DNA of 64,000 bases, from positions 1 to 64,000 of the forward strand of contig JAVBMQ010000008.1 of the NCBI GenBank assembly GCA_031552335.1, written 5' to 3'. The notes below the pieces were generated by a model. That model worked only from the letters and a program-made list of their open reading frames with translations. It searched no databases and was not told the origin of the DNA. Each line of letters opens with the position of its first letter. Position 1 is the first letter of the stretch. Positions 28,301 through 37,089 of the stretch are shown here, one piece after another. The DNA comes from JAISFI01 sp031552335 (GTDB taxonomy: Bacteria > Bacteroidota > Bacteroidia > Bacteroidales > Azobacteroidaceae). The position numbers were made by a program, and so were the translations under genes.

Positions 28301-29459
28301 ATTTAGCAAGTCCCATCTTGTTTAGTCCAAGCAACAATTCATCTTTATTCCATCTGTAAATTCCGAGGACAGATAGCGGCTGGTTGAAATCTTTCAGGGA
28401 GTTGAAGGCATGATTTACAAATTTATTATTTTCCTGATACATCATAAATACCCCTTCATTTTTGGTAGCTACCCATATGATATCCTGTGAACTTTGGAAC
28501 AGAGCATTGATTTCACAGTTGGTAATATCTATAATTTTTTCAACATCTGAAGATTTGTAAGATGAAGGATTTCCAGTATCAGTAATAAGATCCAAACCCA
28601 GGCTGGTTCCTATCAGCAGTCTGTTGTCATAATCCTGTACAATTGTATGAATACCCCGTTCATATTCCGAAAACCGGTCATAACGTTCATAGGTGGTTTT
28701 TGCCGGGTCTTTTGACAGATTCATTTTAAATAATCCTTCTCCCCATGCTCCTATCCACATCTGTTGCTGATGGTCCTGGAAAATAACGCTGGTTCTGTTG
28801 AAGAAAAGCGCTTTGTTTCCATCATGAATATAGGGATAACGGATGAATTCTCCGCTTGCTTTTTCAAGACAGGCAGTTCCTTGTCCCCAGGTTCCGATCC
28901 AGATGTTCCCTTTTTTGTCTTCGAAAATAGTACGTACATCATTTCCCGGAATAGAATTCGGATTATTCGGATCATGCTGGAAAACATGAAAAATACCATC
29001 CTTTTCATCATACCGGTGAAGTCCGTTTTGTGTTGCAATCCACATGGTCTGGTCTTTTGCGTATAAAAGTGACCAGATATGGTTTCCCGAAAGCTTTTTA
29101 TTATCGATACTTTTAATTTTCCCGGTTTTTTTATCCAGGATATTGATTCCATTGACTGTACCGATCCATATCCTGTTGTAAGCATCTTCGGAGATGGCAT
29201 TGATATTATTACTGTATAACTGTTCCGGAGAAAGATAAGATGATTTATATATTTTGATATCATAACCATCATACCGGCATAATCCATCTGATGTTCCGAA
29301 CCACATGAAACCTTCCTTGTCTTCAAAAATACATTGAACATTCAGGGAAGGAAGTTTTCCCTGATTATTGATTGGCTGTATCCTGCTATCGGGGATAATA
29401 TTTGCAGATACAGTAAATGAAATCAGAAACAATACTATATTTCCAATATATCTTAACAT
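25335..29459 (-). CDS. Hybrid two-component system sensor/regulator (HTCS)
   Basis: A 1,374-residue single-chain sensor. Order: signal peptide; about 14 two-component propeller repeats (recurrent FEDKEGFMWFGTSDGL, WIGTWGQG, IWIGTNRG; about 30-700); a Y_Y_Y domain (about 715-800); a transmembrane helix (about 810-835, WWAYCLYAAIFLLIFYLL); histidine kinase with H-box THDLLTPL (His867) and ATPase motifs NAFKYN and GNGIGLSLTK; receiver with Asp1174 (LTDILMPGM); and an AraC-type DNA-binding domain to the end (AYKVGFNDPRYFTICFKKEF). It senses a periplasmic oligosaccharide and activates the local locus. It starts 37 bases after the esterase gene, so is probably in its operon. Complete, with no missing residues. 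Confidence 0.93.
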   Translation of the reverse strand: MLRYIGNIVLFLISFTVSANIIPDSRIQPINNQGKLPSLNVQCIFEDKEGFMWFGTSDGLCRYDGYDIKIYKSSYLSPEQLYSNNINAISEDAYNRIWIGTVNGINILDKKTGKIKSIDNKKLSGNHIWSLLYAKDQTMWIATQNGLHRYDEKDGIFHVFQHDPNNPNSIPGNDVRTIFEDKKGNIWIGTWGQGTACLEKASGEFIRYPYIHDGNKALFFNRTSVIFQDHQQQMWIGAWGEGLFKMNLSKDPAKTTYERYDRFSEYERGIHTIVQDYDNRLLIGTSLGLDLITDTGNPSSYKSSDVEKIIDITNCEINALFQSSQDIIWVATKNEGVFMMYQENNKFVNHAFNSLKDFNQPLSVLGIYRWNKDELLLGLNKMGLAKFNEKTNTITHYQDDPELKVIAKSLGHAQFFFRNKQKDKDELWIGSEYGGLCIMGIKDHTMISCKQFYPYWGQWITGDIVSCIKKDNQENIWIGTNRGMNIITPEGDTLSYTNLNLDNAIEALSIEMDYLGHVWIATNNHGVYYSDLSDGVKSLKFKNYNLKNRLINCNETTCIFEDSKKRLWLGTKGGGLSKLNRERNRFEIIENMSEIPGDIIYSITEANNTLFLATNQGLVLYDPDASNNKQVTIYTTGDGLLANTFNTNAVLKDENGLIYLGTSKGLTAFDPVRLIQNTFHTKNIKIAITDIKIFHNSFENLPKEKKEKISPGMHPDFSKSITLSHKDYNFGIEFSALDFKHPEKTRYAYKLEGFDTNWNYVGADLRFAYYTNLQAGTYRFLIKGTNEYGYMNTEPEVLTIHILPPPYKTWWAYCLYAAIFLLIFYLLFRFFRYKFRMKQALKIEQMERDKSEELNQTKLRFFTNITHDLLTPLTIINCSVEELEQTYSEDNDVFRIMKANTSRLNRLIEQIIEFRKAEKDSLKLSVAYGDIARFISKICSENFSLIEKKNHINLSIECDPQSIPAWFDKDKIDKIMYNLLSNAFKYNKKNGKINIRLHAEELLSDQQYKYLTICVTNTGAGINKKDMGFLFTRFYEINYNDDTKRGNGIGLSLTKTLVELHHGSIAAESTPGEWTTFTIKIPINKESYSKDLVEEKKDIIDMNQSKDQMQEETNASNYIPKDKKYSILAIEDDQELLSSIKKLFSPRFTVYTCTSGEEGINLAKKYNPSLILTDILMPGMNGFLICKNIKEDIQTCHIPVVLLSGKVSNEDKLEGFNTGADAYITKPFSFSLLESQLNSIIINRELTVGKFKSTPLTRDIQIKLTSMDEKILEKAILIVEENLENPAFDVKVLIDKMAMSNSMLYRKLKSLTNLSPSEFIKNIRLKTASKLLLENKAYISEIAYKVGFNDPRYFTICFKKEFNMTPQEYIEKNL

Positions 29460-29496
29460 TGTGGTTTTTGAAATTACAGTTGTTTAGTAGCCTGAT

Positions 29497-31407
29497 TTAT
29501 TCTTTTGTCCGGAATGAGGTTGCAGGCAGACCTTCTTTGTTATATAAATTCAGATCAGGATTAGATGACCACGCATGACGTACGGCAACAGGGTTTTTAA
29601 TGTTGCTGTCTGATACGATAATCTTGTCTCCTTGTATTATGGCTTTTGCAGGAACAAAATGTTCATTGTCGGCCGAGATCTCAAAAGTACGTAAAGGTAA
29701 TCCATCTTTTGAGATTAAACCACTTCCTGTGTTGGAAAAAGTAAGAATAATTGTGTTTTCTTTTATTTCAGAACTCTCTAAAACCGGTCCGGAAGATACG
29801 ATATTGTCTCCGTAAACAAGCTTTTTGGCCGCTAAATACATTCTTTCTCCAACAGGTTTTTTATTGGCCGGATGGATATCATACGGATCGCCGGCATCGA
29901 TTGAAACAGCCATGGCCGTATTTGGATATACCAATGATTTAGCCTGCGATTCCCGGAAATACTGGCAAGCGCCTCCTTCAATATTGGGTAACTGAACAAA
30001 TATGAAAGGCAAATATCCTTGTTGGAAGCGAACCCTCCAATCGGTAAACATAGCAGGTTGCAGGACTTCATATTGTTTGGGTCTTCCGGAATTTCCTTCT
30101 CCCTGATACCACAGGAATCCACGAAGACCATAAGGAATCAACGGATTTATCTTTGTGTTGAACATAGAAGATATATCATTAGTGTATCCTCTTCCTACCG
30201 GAAGTTCCGGTTCTATTTCTCCATTATATTTCCAAGGCCCCTTCAATGATATATGGATATTTTTATCATCCGAGTAAATATACGGATCACTGATTTCGTC
30301 ACCTAAACGGCCATTTCCCCATTCGGATAGTAATCTGATAGCGATAACATTTTTACCGGCCTTAACTAATTTGCCGGGGATATTGTATACCCTGTATCCA
30401 TCCCATCTTTCGCGGCCCACTTCCTGTCCGTTGAAATAAGTGATATCTCCGGTCATGACTTTTCCTAAATCCAATTTGAGATCTTTTCCGGTAGCCGATG
30501 CGGGAATTTCAATGCTTTTTCTCAACCAGACCATTACATATCCGCCTAAACCTACCCTTGCAGGATAAAGAGGATATTCCGCTTCTTTCCAGGAGGAGTC
30601 TTTGAAATTCGGTTTGTTAACTCCCTGTTTGACACCGTTATTAATGTTTACGAAAATGTTCTCACGTTCTTTATCTTTTTCTATAGCCTCGTTGTGCAAC
30701 TTTTGCCAATCTTTATCACTTTTGTATATTTCTTCAATCACACGATTTTTGAATTCGGGTATGGTATATAGAATATCGGCGCTTATCCATGCTTCACAGA
30801 TGGTTCCGCTACACGATGTATGTATAATGCCTACCGGTACTTTTTTATCCAGGTGTAAAGACCGTGCAAAAAAGTAGGCTACTCCAGAAAATCCTGAAGC
30901 CGTTTGAGGGGAACAAACCACCCATTGGCCTCCACTCAGGTCTTCTTTCGGTAAACGGCTGACGTCGTTAGGAGTCCTGAATTCTCTGATATTCGGATAA
31001 TTTGCTTCTTTTAATACCTCTCCGGCATTGTTTACGCTACCCAGTCCATAGTTCATGTTTGATTGTCCGGAAGCTAACCAAACTTCCCCAATCATTACAT
31101 TTTTAAATACCTGAGTTGATTTTGCATCATTTGTAATGGTCATTTCATAAGGGCCTCCGGCTTCTGTCGGATTGATTCTGATAAGCCATTTTCCTGTTTG
31201 ATCAGCCTGAGTGGTATATTTTTTCCCTGCAAAGGAAACTTCTATATTTTCTCCGGGCTTGTCCCAACCCCATACCGGCGCATAAATCTGTTGTTGCATT
31301 ACCATATTATCTGAAAAAATACGGGCCACGCGTAATGAGTTATTTTGGGCTGAAGCTGCTGTAACTATCAGAAAAAAGATTACCAGGAGGAAATATTTTT
31401 TTAACAT
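29497..31407 (-). CDS. Sialate-O-acetylesterase-like carbohydrate esterase (SASA/CE20-type)
   Basis: 636 residues with a signal peptide. The SGNH-hydrolase domain is split: block I is VWLASGQSNM with the nucleophile at about Ser116, and the later block holds LWYQGEGNSG and the C-terminal DIHPANK with the catalytic Asp/His. Between them (about 265-375) is a GH2-like jelly-roll insert (DSSWKEAEYP, WDGYRVYNIPG). That layout is typical of SASA/CE20 plant-glycan acetylesterases. It removes acetyl groups from pectic or hemicellulosic oligosaccharides in the periplasm. It is upstream of and probably co-transcribed with the HTCS sensor. Confidence 0.83.
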   Translation of the reverse strand: MLKKYFLLVIFFLIVTAASAQNNSLRVARIFSDNMVMQQQIYAPVWGWDKPGENIEVSFAGKKYTTQADQTGKWLIRINPTEAGGPYEMTITNDAKSTQVFKNVMIGEVWLASGQSNMNYGLGSVNNAGEVLKEANYPNIREFRTPNDVSRLPKEDLSGGQWVVCSPQTASGFSGVAYFFARSLHLDKKVPVGIIHTSCSGTICEAWISADILYTIPEFKNRVIEEIYKSDKDWQKLHNEAIEKDKERENIFVNINNGVKQGVNKPNFKDSSWKEAEYPLYPARVGLGGYVMVWLRKSIEIPASATGKDLKLDLGKVMTGDITYFNGQEVGRERWDGYRVYNIPGKLVKAGKNVIAIRLLSEWGNGRLGDEISDPYIYSDDKNIHISLKGPWKYNGEIEPELPVGRGYTNDISSMFNTKINPLIPYGLRGFLWYQGEGNSGRPKQYEVLQPAMFTDWRVRFQQGYLPFIFVQLPNIEGGACQYFRESQAKSLVYPNTAMAVSIDAGDPYDIHPANKKPVGERMYLAAKKLVYGDNIVSSGPVLESSEIKENTIILTFSNTGSGLISKDGLPLRTFEISADNEHFVPAKAIIQGDKIIVSDSNIKNPVAVRHAWSSNPDLNLYNKEGLPATSFRTKE

Positions 31408-31448
31408 AATTGATTTTTGAAGTTATTAACTGATTTTATTCTAAATAT

Positions 31449-31562
31449 TTTTTTGGGACACGAATTTGAACGAATTAAACGAATTAAAACGAATTAAAAC
31501 GAATTAAATAAAAAAGATTTGTTCAAATTCGTTTAATTCGTTCAAATTCGTGTCCCAAAAAA
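31449..31562. repeat. Intergenic repeat family C, copy C1 (long inverted repeat)
   Basis: Perfect 37-base arms (31449-31485 and 31526-31562) starting TTTTTTGGGACACGAATTTG. The loop carries further direct repeats of ACGAATTAAAA. The arm ends form T-runs on both strands, so it can terminate transcription both ways. A related copy is at 60423-60518. Confidence 0.9.
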
Positions 31563-31576
31563 TTTAAGACAAATTC

Positions 31577-32488
31577 TTATTTAACAACAAATTGATTATC
31601 TTTATAAATCAATTCTTTCATAAACAGGGCTGTCCGTTTCCCATTCGTTTGATCATATCCCGAATGGTACACGATATATGTTTTCCCTTTTAATTGGAAT
31701 ATGCCCGGATGACTTCCCCATACGGTACAAAAGTACGTCCAGTTGTTAATTCCATCATTCGACTGATAAATGCGCAAACCTTTTTCCCAGGCATCTACAA
31801 TCATGAAATATTTCCCTTTTTCCTGCCAGATATAAGGAGCCTCATGGCCTACGTCGCCAACAGCACTGCCGACAACCTTCCAGTTATACAGATCTTTACT
31901 TTTGGCAAGCCATGTTTCGTTTCTGTTGTTTTCATCCTTGTATGCCAGGAACCATTCATCTTTTACTTTGTAGACACAAGCGTCTATACAGCGTTCGGAT
32001 GACAATGGCAATGTGGATTCATACTTCCAGTTCTCCCCATCCGTACTTGTGAAGTGTTTTATAAATCGTTTGGCATTCCAATCACGGAAAATGCCGGGAA
32101 CATATGAAACATACATATGAAAAAGCTTGTGGTCATATATTACGGAAGGGGCCCACCATGTTACTCCTTTTTCTTTGGCTTCTGAGAGGTTTTCATTCCC
32201 TTTACAAATACCGACATACCTCCATTCCTTTCCGTCTTTTGACGCTGCTATGCCAATAGATGAACCATGCATCCATTCTACTTCGGTATTATTTTCAAGA
32301 TTTGCTCTGCGTTGGGTATACCAAACATAAAATTCTTTTTTTACGGGATTCCACAACATCGTAGGATCCGCAGCTCCCTGCCATATGGTATCAGCAAAAA
32401 AAGGCTGTTTGGATGGAATTTCAAATTTTTGTGCAAAAAAGTTGCTGGCGATCAGCAGAAATAATGTGGATAATATTATGCTTTTCAT
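31577..32488 (-). CDS. Secreted GH43-like propeller glycosidase (second copy)
   Basis: 303 residues, signal peptide to about AQ20. It keeps the same three acidic motifs as 21460-22521: Asp41 (GAADPTM), Asp169 (CIDACVYK) and Glu216 (GHEAPYI), plus WWAPSVIYDHKLFHMYVSY. It is about 50 residues shorter, ending after blade five, so it is close to a minimal catalytic propeller. Probably an arabinofuranosidase-like exo-enzyme with different specificity from its paralogue. It has its own candidate promoter (32548-32555) and is closed by repeat C1. Confidence 0.7.
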   Translation of the reverse strand: MKSIILSTLFLLIASNFFAQKFEIPSKQPFFADTIWQGAADPTMLWNPVKKEFYVWYTQRRANLENNTEVEWMHGSSIGIAASKDGKEWRYVGICKGNENLSEAKEKGVTWWAPSVIYDHKLFHMYVSYVPGIFRDWNAKRFIKHFTSTDGENWKYESTLPLSSERCIDACVYKVKDEWFLAYKDENNRNETWLAKSKDLYNWKVVGSAVGDVGHEAPYIWQEKGKYFMIVDAWEKGLRIYQSNDGINNWTYFCTVWGSHPGIFQLKGKTYIVYHSGYDQTNGKRTALFMKELIYKDNQFVVK

Positions 32489-32547
32489 GTCAGGATATTG
32501 TTTTTAGAATTAGATAAAGAAATAGACCTTTTATTTGGAATACTACA

Positions 32548-32555
32548 CAAATATA
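32548..32555 (-). promoter_or_regulatory. Candidate -7 element TATATTTG
   Basis: The minus strand reads TATATTTG about 60 bases before the GH43-like ATG at 32488. No S-type upstream motif. Confidence 0.4.
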
Positions 32556-32742
32556 CATGAATTTTTATAGATTAGTTATTTCCGTAAGAATGTATATTTT
32601 ACAATAAATAAGCATTTAAATTGCTGTTAATCAAACATATAAACTTATTTTTTGAGACAATTTTTAACAATATTATTTCTGCTTGAATAATCTGCAGTAC
32701 TATTTTGAATAATTATTTGCAAAAAAGCCGGGCTTTAGCACC

Positions 32743-32750
32743 TACCTTTG
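32743..32750 (+). promoter_or_regulatory. -7 element TACCTTTG
   Basis: TACCTTTG about 45 bases before the ATG at 32796, with a possible -33 TTG at 32717-32719. It overlaps the only upstream alternative start of the regulator, so it fixes the start at 32796. Confidence 0.5.
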
Positions 32751-32795
32751 AATAGGAGAACCAAATCTTATTTCGTTAACTGTAAATTTAAAAAT

Positions 32796-33746
32796 ATGAA
32801 TAATATCGTTAGCCGTTTATCTTATATTTTCCGGCGAAATAATAAAGAAAAAATTGAAATCATCGAATCTCATATGGATGAACAGGTAAAAGAAGAATCC
32901 ATTGCTGTTCAAATCAATCTACCATCTGAACCGGGAGATGAAATGCCATATTCTCTATTAGTTGTTGAAGATAATCAGGATTTGCTTGCATTGATGACTA
33001 AGGTGTTTTCAAGAGTATATAATCTGTATATTGCAAGAGATGGAGAAGAGGGGCTCAAAGTGCTTGAAAATAATAAAATCGATGTCATTGTTTCTGATAT
33101 TATGATGCCGGGAATGGATGGTCTGGAGTTTTGCCGGATTTTAAAAAGTGATTCCCATACAGCAGATATTCCGATAGTCCTTCTTACTGCAAAAGTGGAT
33201 GAAGAGGATTTTGTCAAAGGCTATGATTCGGGGGCTGACGGATATATCACCAAACCATTTAGTTTTGCGGTACTTCAGGCTAAGATCAAAAATCTGATCA
33301 ATACCCATCAAAGGGTCATCAAAGAATCTTCCGAGAATTTGATATTTGGTATCAATAAGGAAGCGATTCCTAAACCGGAAAAATATGATGAAGTCTTTCT
33401 TCAGAAGGCGATTGCCTTTATTCAAAACCATGTCAATGATGCCCAATTTTCCCATCAGCAGTTTATCCGGGAAATGGGAGTCAGCAAATCTACCTGATAT
33501 AAAAAGTTGAAAACATTGACAGGATTGAATACTTCTGCTTTTATCATGAGGGTTCGCCTAAAAATGGGTTATAATATTTTAAAGGAAAATCCTTTACTCC
33601 GGGTTTCCGACCTGGCATATTCTATAGGATTTAATGACCCAAAATATTTTAGTATATGTTTTAAAAAAGAATTTGGATTTCCTCCTAATAGATTTCCGGA
33701 GAAGATAAACGCAACTCCGGAGGTTTTTCCGGATATTTTTGGTTGA
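32796..33746 (+). pseudogene. REC-AraC response regulator interrupted by an in-frame TGA
   Basis: Two in-frame segments. The first (to the TGA at 33495-33497) has a 50-residue N-terminus and a receiver domain (VVEDNQD; Asp101 in VSDIMMPGM; TKPFSF). It then enters an AraC domain and stops after MGVSKST. The second continues without shift (YKKLKTLTGLN to IGFNDPKYFSICFKKEF). In the intact HTCS homologue at 25335 the equivalent position is Leu (SMLYRKLKSLTNLSP), so one TTA-to-TGA change explains the break. It resembles the C-terminal third of an HTCS without its sensor, but has its own promoter. If the stop is real, DNA binding is lost. It lies just before the SusC/SusD operon and may have been its regulator. 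Confidence 0.75.
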
Positions 33747-33774
33747 CGAACTCAATTTCTACCTTTAAAAACCT

Positions 33775-33812
33775 TAATTAAACCACAAAAGCTTAACAAC
33801 ACTCTACTTTTG
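33775..33812 (+). promoter_or_regulatory. Promoter S3: TAATTAAACC-N20-TACTTTTG
   Basis: TAATTAAACC (33775-33784) followed exactly 20 bases later by TACTTTTG (33805-33812), 121 bases before the SusC start. The same block and spacing as S1 and S2 upstream of T9SS cargo operons; outside the block the sequence differs. Confidence 0.7.
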
Positions 33813-33933
33813 AACCATCCTAACCGATAGTTTATTTAAACTTTCAGATCATACCATATAGTGATTATGTGGGAGTGATGATCTTGATCTCCGGTAAAAA
33901 ATTAACGAATCAACCTTTTAAATTTTTAATTTT

Positions 33934-36900
33934 ATGTTATGTAAACAACAACATTGGATGGGTTTTCCACAGATTTTTCGACTATCTGAATTTTTGTTGA
34001 TGTTAATATTTCTCTGGATGTTTTCCCTGCCTGTGTCGGCAGAGAATCAACAACAGGAAAAGTTTACATTGTCAGGTTTGATAACTGATGCGGAAAACGG
34101 AGATGCTTTGATCGGAGCATCCATTATTATCAAGGGATCCGGGATTGGTACGGCTGCCGATATGGACGGACGATACCAGTTGGAATTGAGCCGGTTGGAA
34201 GGTACCCTGGTGGTTTCTTATTTGGGTTATACGACTACAGAAGTACAAATCAGAAACCGGAGTATAGTGAATGTAGCATTACCGACTTCAGAAATGACAA
34301 GATTGGACGAAGTACAGGTGGTTGCTTATGGTGTGCAGAAAAAAGTAACGATGACCGGCGCAATCAGTTCGGTTGGCGGAGATCAATTGATCAAAATCCC
34401 TACCGGAAACATTGGGAACATGCTTGCAGGAATGATGACGGGTGTTTCTTCAGTTCAAAATTCCGGACAACCGGGAGGAGATGACCCGGATCTATTTGTA
34501 AGGGGAGTCCAGGGATTGAATACTGCTACTTCCAAGCCTCTTTGCCTGGTAGATGGTGTTGAAAGAAGCTTTAACCAGTTGGATCCAAATGAAATAGAAT
34601 CCATTACTGTATTGAAGGATGCCTCTTCTACAGCTGTGTTTGGAGTAAGAGGCGCTAACGGGGTCATTCTGGTGACAACCAAAAGAGGTAAAACGGGAAA
34701 AGTAAGTATCAGCGGTTCCGGATCATATAGCATCCAGTATCCTACCCGTATGCCGGAATTTGCAGACAGTTACACATATGCCCTTTATCATAATGAATGT
34801 AATACCAATGACGGAAGAATGGGTGTATTTATGCCTGACGTGGTAGAAGGTTTCCGTACAGGTTCTAACCCGTTGGTATACCCGAATACGGACTTTATGA
34901 AAATGCTTTTTAAAAGTTCAGCTCCTCAGGCACAAGGAAATGTAAATATTTCCGGAGGTTCTGAAAAAGTAAGGTATTTCGTTTCTGTAGGTTTGTTTAA
35001 TCAGGAGGGTTTTTTCAAAAATATAGATCCGCGGGTAGATGCCAATTATAATTATAACCGCTATAATTACAGATCTAACCTGGATGTGGATTTTACGAAA
35101 ACGACTTCTATGTCTCTTAATGTTGGGGGACGAGTAGAAACCAAGGATTCGCCAAGAACACTGCATGATGCTAATCAATTATTCCGTTTTATATATCGGG
35201 GAACTCCATTCTCGGGTTCCGGAATTGTCGATGGTAAATGGATTACTGCCAATAGTTTATATATACCTATAGAGGTGTCAGATCCTTTATATCAATTTGT
35301 AGGGAGAGGTTATGATAACAAAACAACCAATGCTTTGAATTTTGATATCGGGTTGACTCAGAAATTGGATTTTATTACTAAAAACCTGAAATTCAGAATC
35401 AAAGGGGCTTACAATAATTGGGCTGATCACATAAAATCGAGAGGTACTTCTATTGAAAATTATGTTCCTTATCGTAAGAAAGATGTTACCGGAATCGGAG
35501 TTATTCCTCCCGGAGAAGAAGATGATCTGGTCTTTATTCAACAGAATGAAGAGGGGCTGGTAGGGTATGGCGAAAGTCGCAATGCCGGCCGGGATTGGTA
35601 CGCAGAGGCTGGTTTCGAATGGAACAGGTCATTTAACCGAAAACATAATATGACGGCATTGCTTCTTTATAATCAAAGTAAATATTATTATCCGAATAGT
35701 AATTTTTCATCGATTCCTCACGGTTATGTGGGTTTAGTGGGTCGTGTAACATATGATTATGAAACAAAGTATCTGGCGGAATTTAATGTGGGATACAATG
35801 GATCTGAAAATTTCAATACGAAAAAAAGATATGACTGGTTTCCTGCCATTTCTTTAGGATGGATACTTACAGAGGAAAGTTTTCTGAAAGATAATGAAAT
35901 CCTGACTAACCTGAAGCTAAGGGCTTCTTACGGGAAAGTAGGACAGGATGATTACCATCCCAATAATGATGATTATACCGTTAGATTCTTGTATTTGCCC
36001 GATTCATACTCCTTGGGAAGTGGAGCACAATTCGGTACGGGAGATTCCTGGACCAATGGTGCATATGAAAATAGTCTCGGAAAATGGGATATCGGATGGG
36101 CGGTTTCTCATAAACAGAATTATGGAATTGATTTTGGTTTCCTGAAGCAACGCTTGTCTGGTAGCATTGATGCTTTTTATGAACACAGAACAAGAATACT
36201 TGCCCGGAGACAAACTGCTCCTATAATAGTTGGAATCGCACTTCCTGTAGATAATATCGGGATCGTCGATAATAGGGGAGTAGAATTGAACCTTAAGTGG
36301 ATGGATAGGATTAATGAATTCAGGTATTGGGCTAATTTGAATCTGTCTTATGCTAAAAATGAGATTGTATACATGGATGAAGTCCAGTCTGAATATGAAT
36401 ACACTATGCAAACAGGACGACCGGTGGGACAGAGATACGGATTCAAAGTCAAAGGTTTTTACTATGAAGGAATGGAAGGTGTAGCCGACCATAACTATGA
36501 ATTACAACCGGGAGATGTGGCTTTTGAAGATTTGAACGGAGACGGAAAAATTGATGATAATGATAAAACAGCATTGGGCTATCCGAATTATCCGCTGTTA
36601 AATGCCGGACTCAGTTTGGGTTTCGAATGGAAAGGTTTTGATTTTAGCATGCTGATTGTTGGGGCAACCTTTACATCCCGCGAATTAACAGAAACATTCC
36701 GTGACCCTGTGGGAGTCAATCTTTCTGGTCCTCTTCTGCAATTCCAATATGACAGAAGATGGACAAGTCCTGAAAGCGTAAACTCCGAAACACTTCCGAG
36801 GGCATCTTTTAATGGAGTCTCCAATAACACACGTACTTCCGAATTATTTATCAAAGATGCCAGTTACCTCCGGTTGAAAAATGTAGAAATCGGATACAAT

Positions 36901-37077
36901 TTTAAGGCAAACTTCATGAGATCATTGGGTATGGAAAAGCTAAGGGTGTTTGCCAATGGATATAATTTGTTTACTGTCGACAAACTGAAAATAAGTGATC
37001 CGGAGTCTTTAGGTAGCGGCGCTCCTCAATATCCGGTAATGAGTGTGGTAAACTTTGGGTTGAATGTCGTTTTCTAA
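33934..37077 (+). CDS. SusC-family TonB-dependent outer-membrane transporter (first)
   Basis: A 1,047-residue protein: long N-terminal signal (to about SAEN); a carboxypeptidase-D-like regulatory domain (about 45-125, LSGLITDAENGDALIGASI); TonB-box-like region DEVQVVAYG; plug (about 140-250) with FVRGVQGLNT and TVLKDASSTAVFG; and a 22-strand barrel ending in an aromatic residue (NFGLNVVF). It imports oligosaccharides bound by its SusD partner, powered by TonB. First gene of a SusC-SusD-SusC-SusD operon (gaps 12, 32 and 11 bases) with promoter S3 upstream. Confidence 0.95.
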   Translation: MLCKQQHWMGFPQIFRLSEFLLMLIFLWMFSLPVSAENQQQEKFTLSGLITDAENGDALIGASIIIKGSGIGTAADMDGRYQLELSRLEGTLVVSYLGYTTTEVQIRNRSIVNVALPTSEMTRLDEVQVVAYGVQKKVTMTGAISSVGGDQLIKIPTGNIGNMLAGMMTGVSSVQNSGQPGGDDPDLFVRGVQGLNTATSKPLCLVDGVERSFNQLDPNEIESITVLKDASSTAVFGVRGANGVILVTTKRGKTGKVSISGSGSYSIQYPTRMPEFADSYTYALYHNECNTNDGRMGVFMPDVVEGFRTGSNPLVYPNTDFMKMLFKSSAPQAQGNVNISGGSEKVRYFVSVGLFNQEGFFKNIDPRVDANYNYNRYNYRSNLDVDFTKTTSMSLNVGGRVETKDSPRTLHDANQLFRFIYRGTPFSGSGIVDGKWITANSLYIPIEVSDPLYQFVGRGYDNKTTNALNFDIGLTQKLDFITKNLKFRIKGAYNNWADHIKSRGTSIENYVPYRKKDVTGIGVIPPGEEDDLVFIQQNEEGLVGYGESRNAGRDWYAEAGFEWNRSFNRKHNMTALLLYNQSKYYYPNSNFSSIPHGYVGLVGRVTYDYETKYLAEFNVGYNGSENFNTKKRYDWFPAISLGWILTEESFLKDNEILTNLKLRASYGKVGQDDYHPNNDDYTVRFLYLPDSYSLGSGAQFGTGDSWTNGAYENSLGKWDIGWAVSHKQNYGIDFGFLKQRLSGSIDAFYEHRTRILARRQTAPIIVGIALPVDNIGIVDNRGVELNLKWMDRINEFRYWANLNLSYAKNEIVYMDEVQSEYEYTMQTGRPVGQRYGFKVKGFYYEGMEGVADHNYELQPGDVAFEDLNGDGKIDDNDKTALGYPNYPLLNAGLSLGFEWKGFDFSMLIVGATFTSRELTETFRDPVGVNLSGPLLQFQYDRRWTSPESVNSETLPRASFNGVSNNTRTSELFIKDASYLRLKNVEIGYNFKANFMRSLGMEKLRVFANGYNLFTVDKLKISDPESLGSGAPQYPVMSVVNFGLNVVF

Positions 37078-37089
37078 AAAATAAGAGAA

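Larger units (their letters stand above)
32489..32795. other. Divergent intergenic region, 307 bases
   Basis: It separates the minus-strand GH43-like gene and the plus-strand REC-AraC gene. It holds a candidate -7 element for each (32548-32555 minus, 32743-32750 plus). No remnant of a sensor-kinase coding sequence is recognisable here. Confidence 0.6.

Noticed and set aside
31471..31510. Tandem ACGAATTAAAA units resembling a short direct-repeat or CRISPR-like array
   Set aside because: The units are contiguous without spacers and belong to the loop and arm of inverted repeat C1.
32710..32750. A fifth copy of the TAATTA-N24-TAnnTTTG promoter before the REC-AraC gene
   Set aside because: TAATTA is present but the spacing is 27 bases and the AAACC extension is missing.
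33495..33497. TGA as a selenocysteine or reassigned codon
   Set aside because: The family has Leu here, there is no nearby selenocysteine-type structure evident, and other genes in the window use the standard code; a point mutation is simpler.
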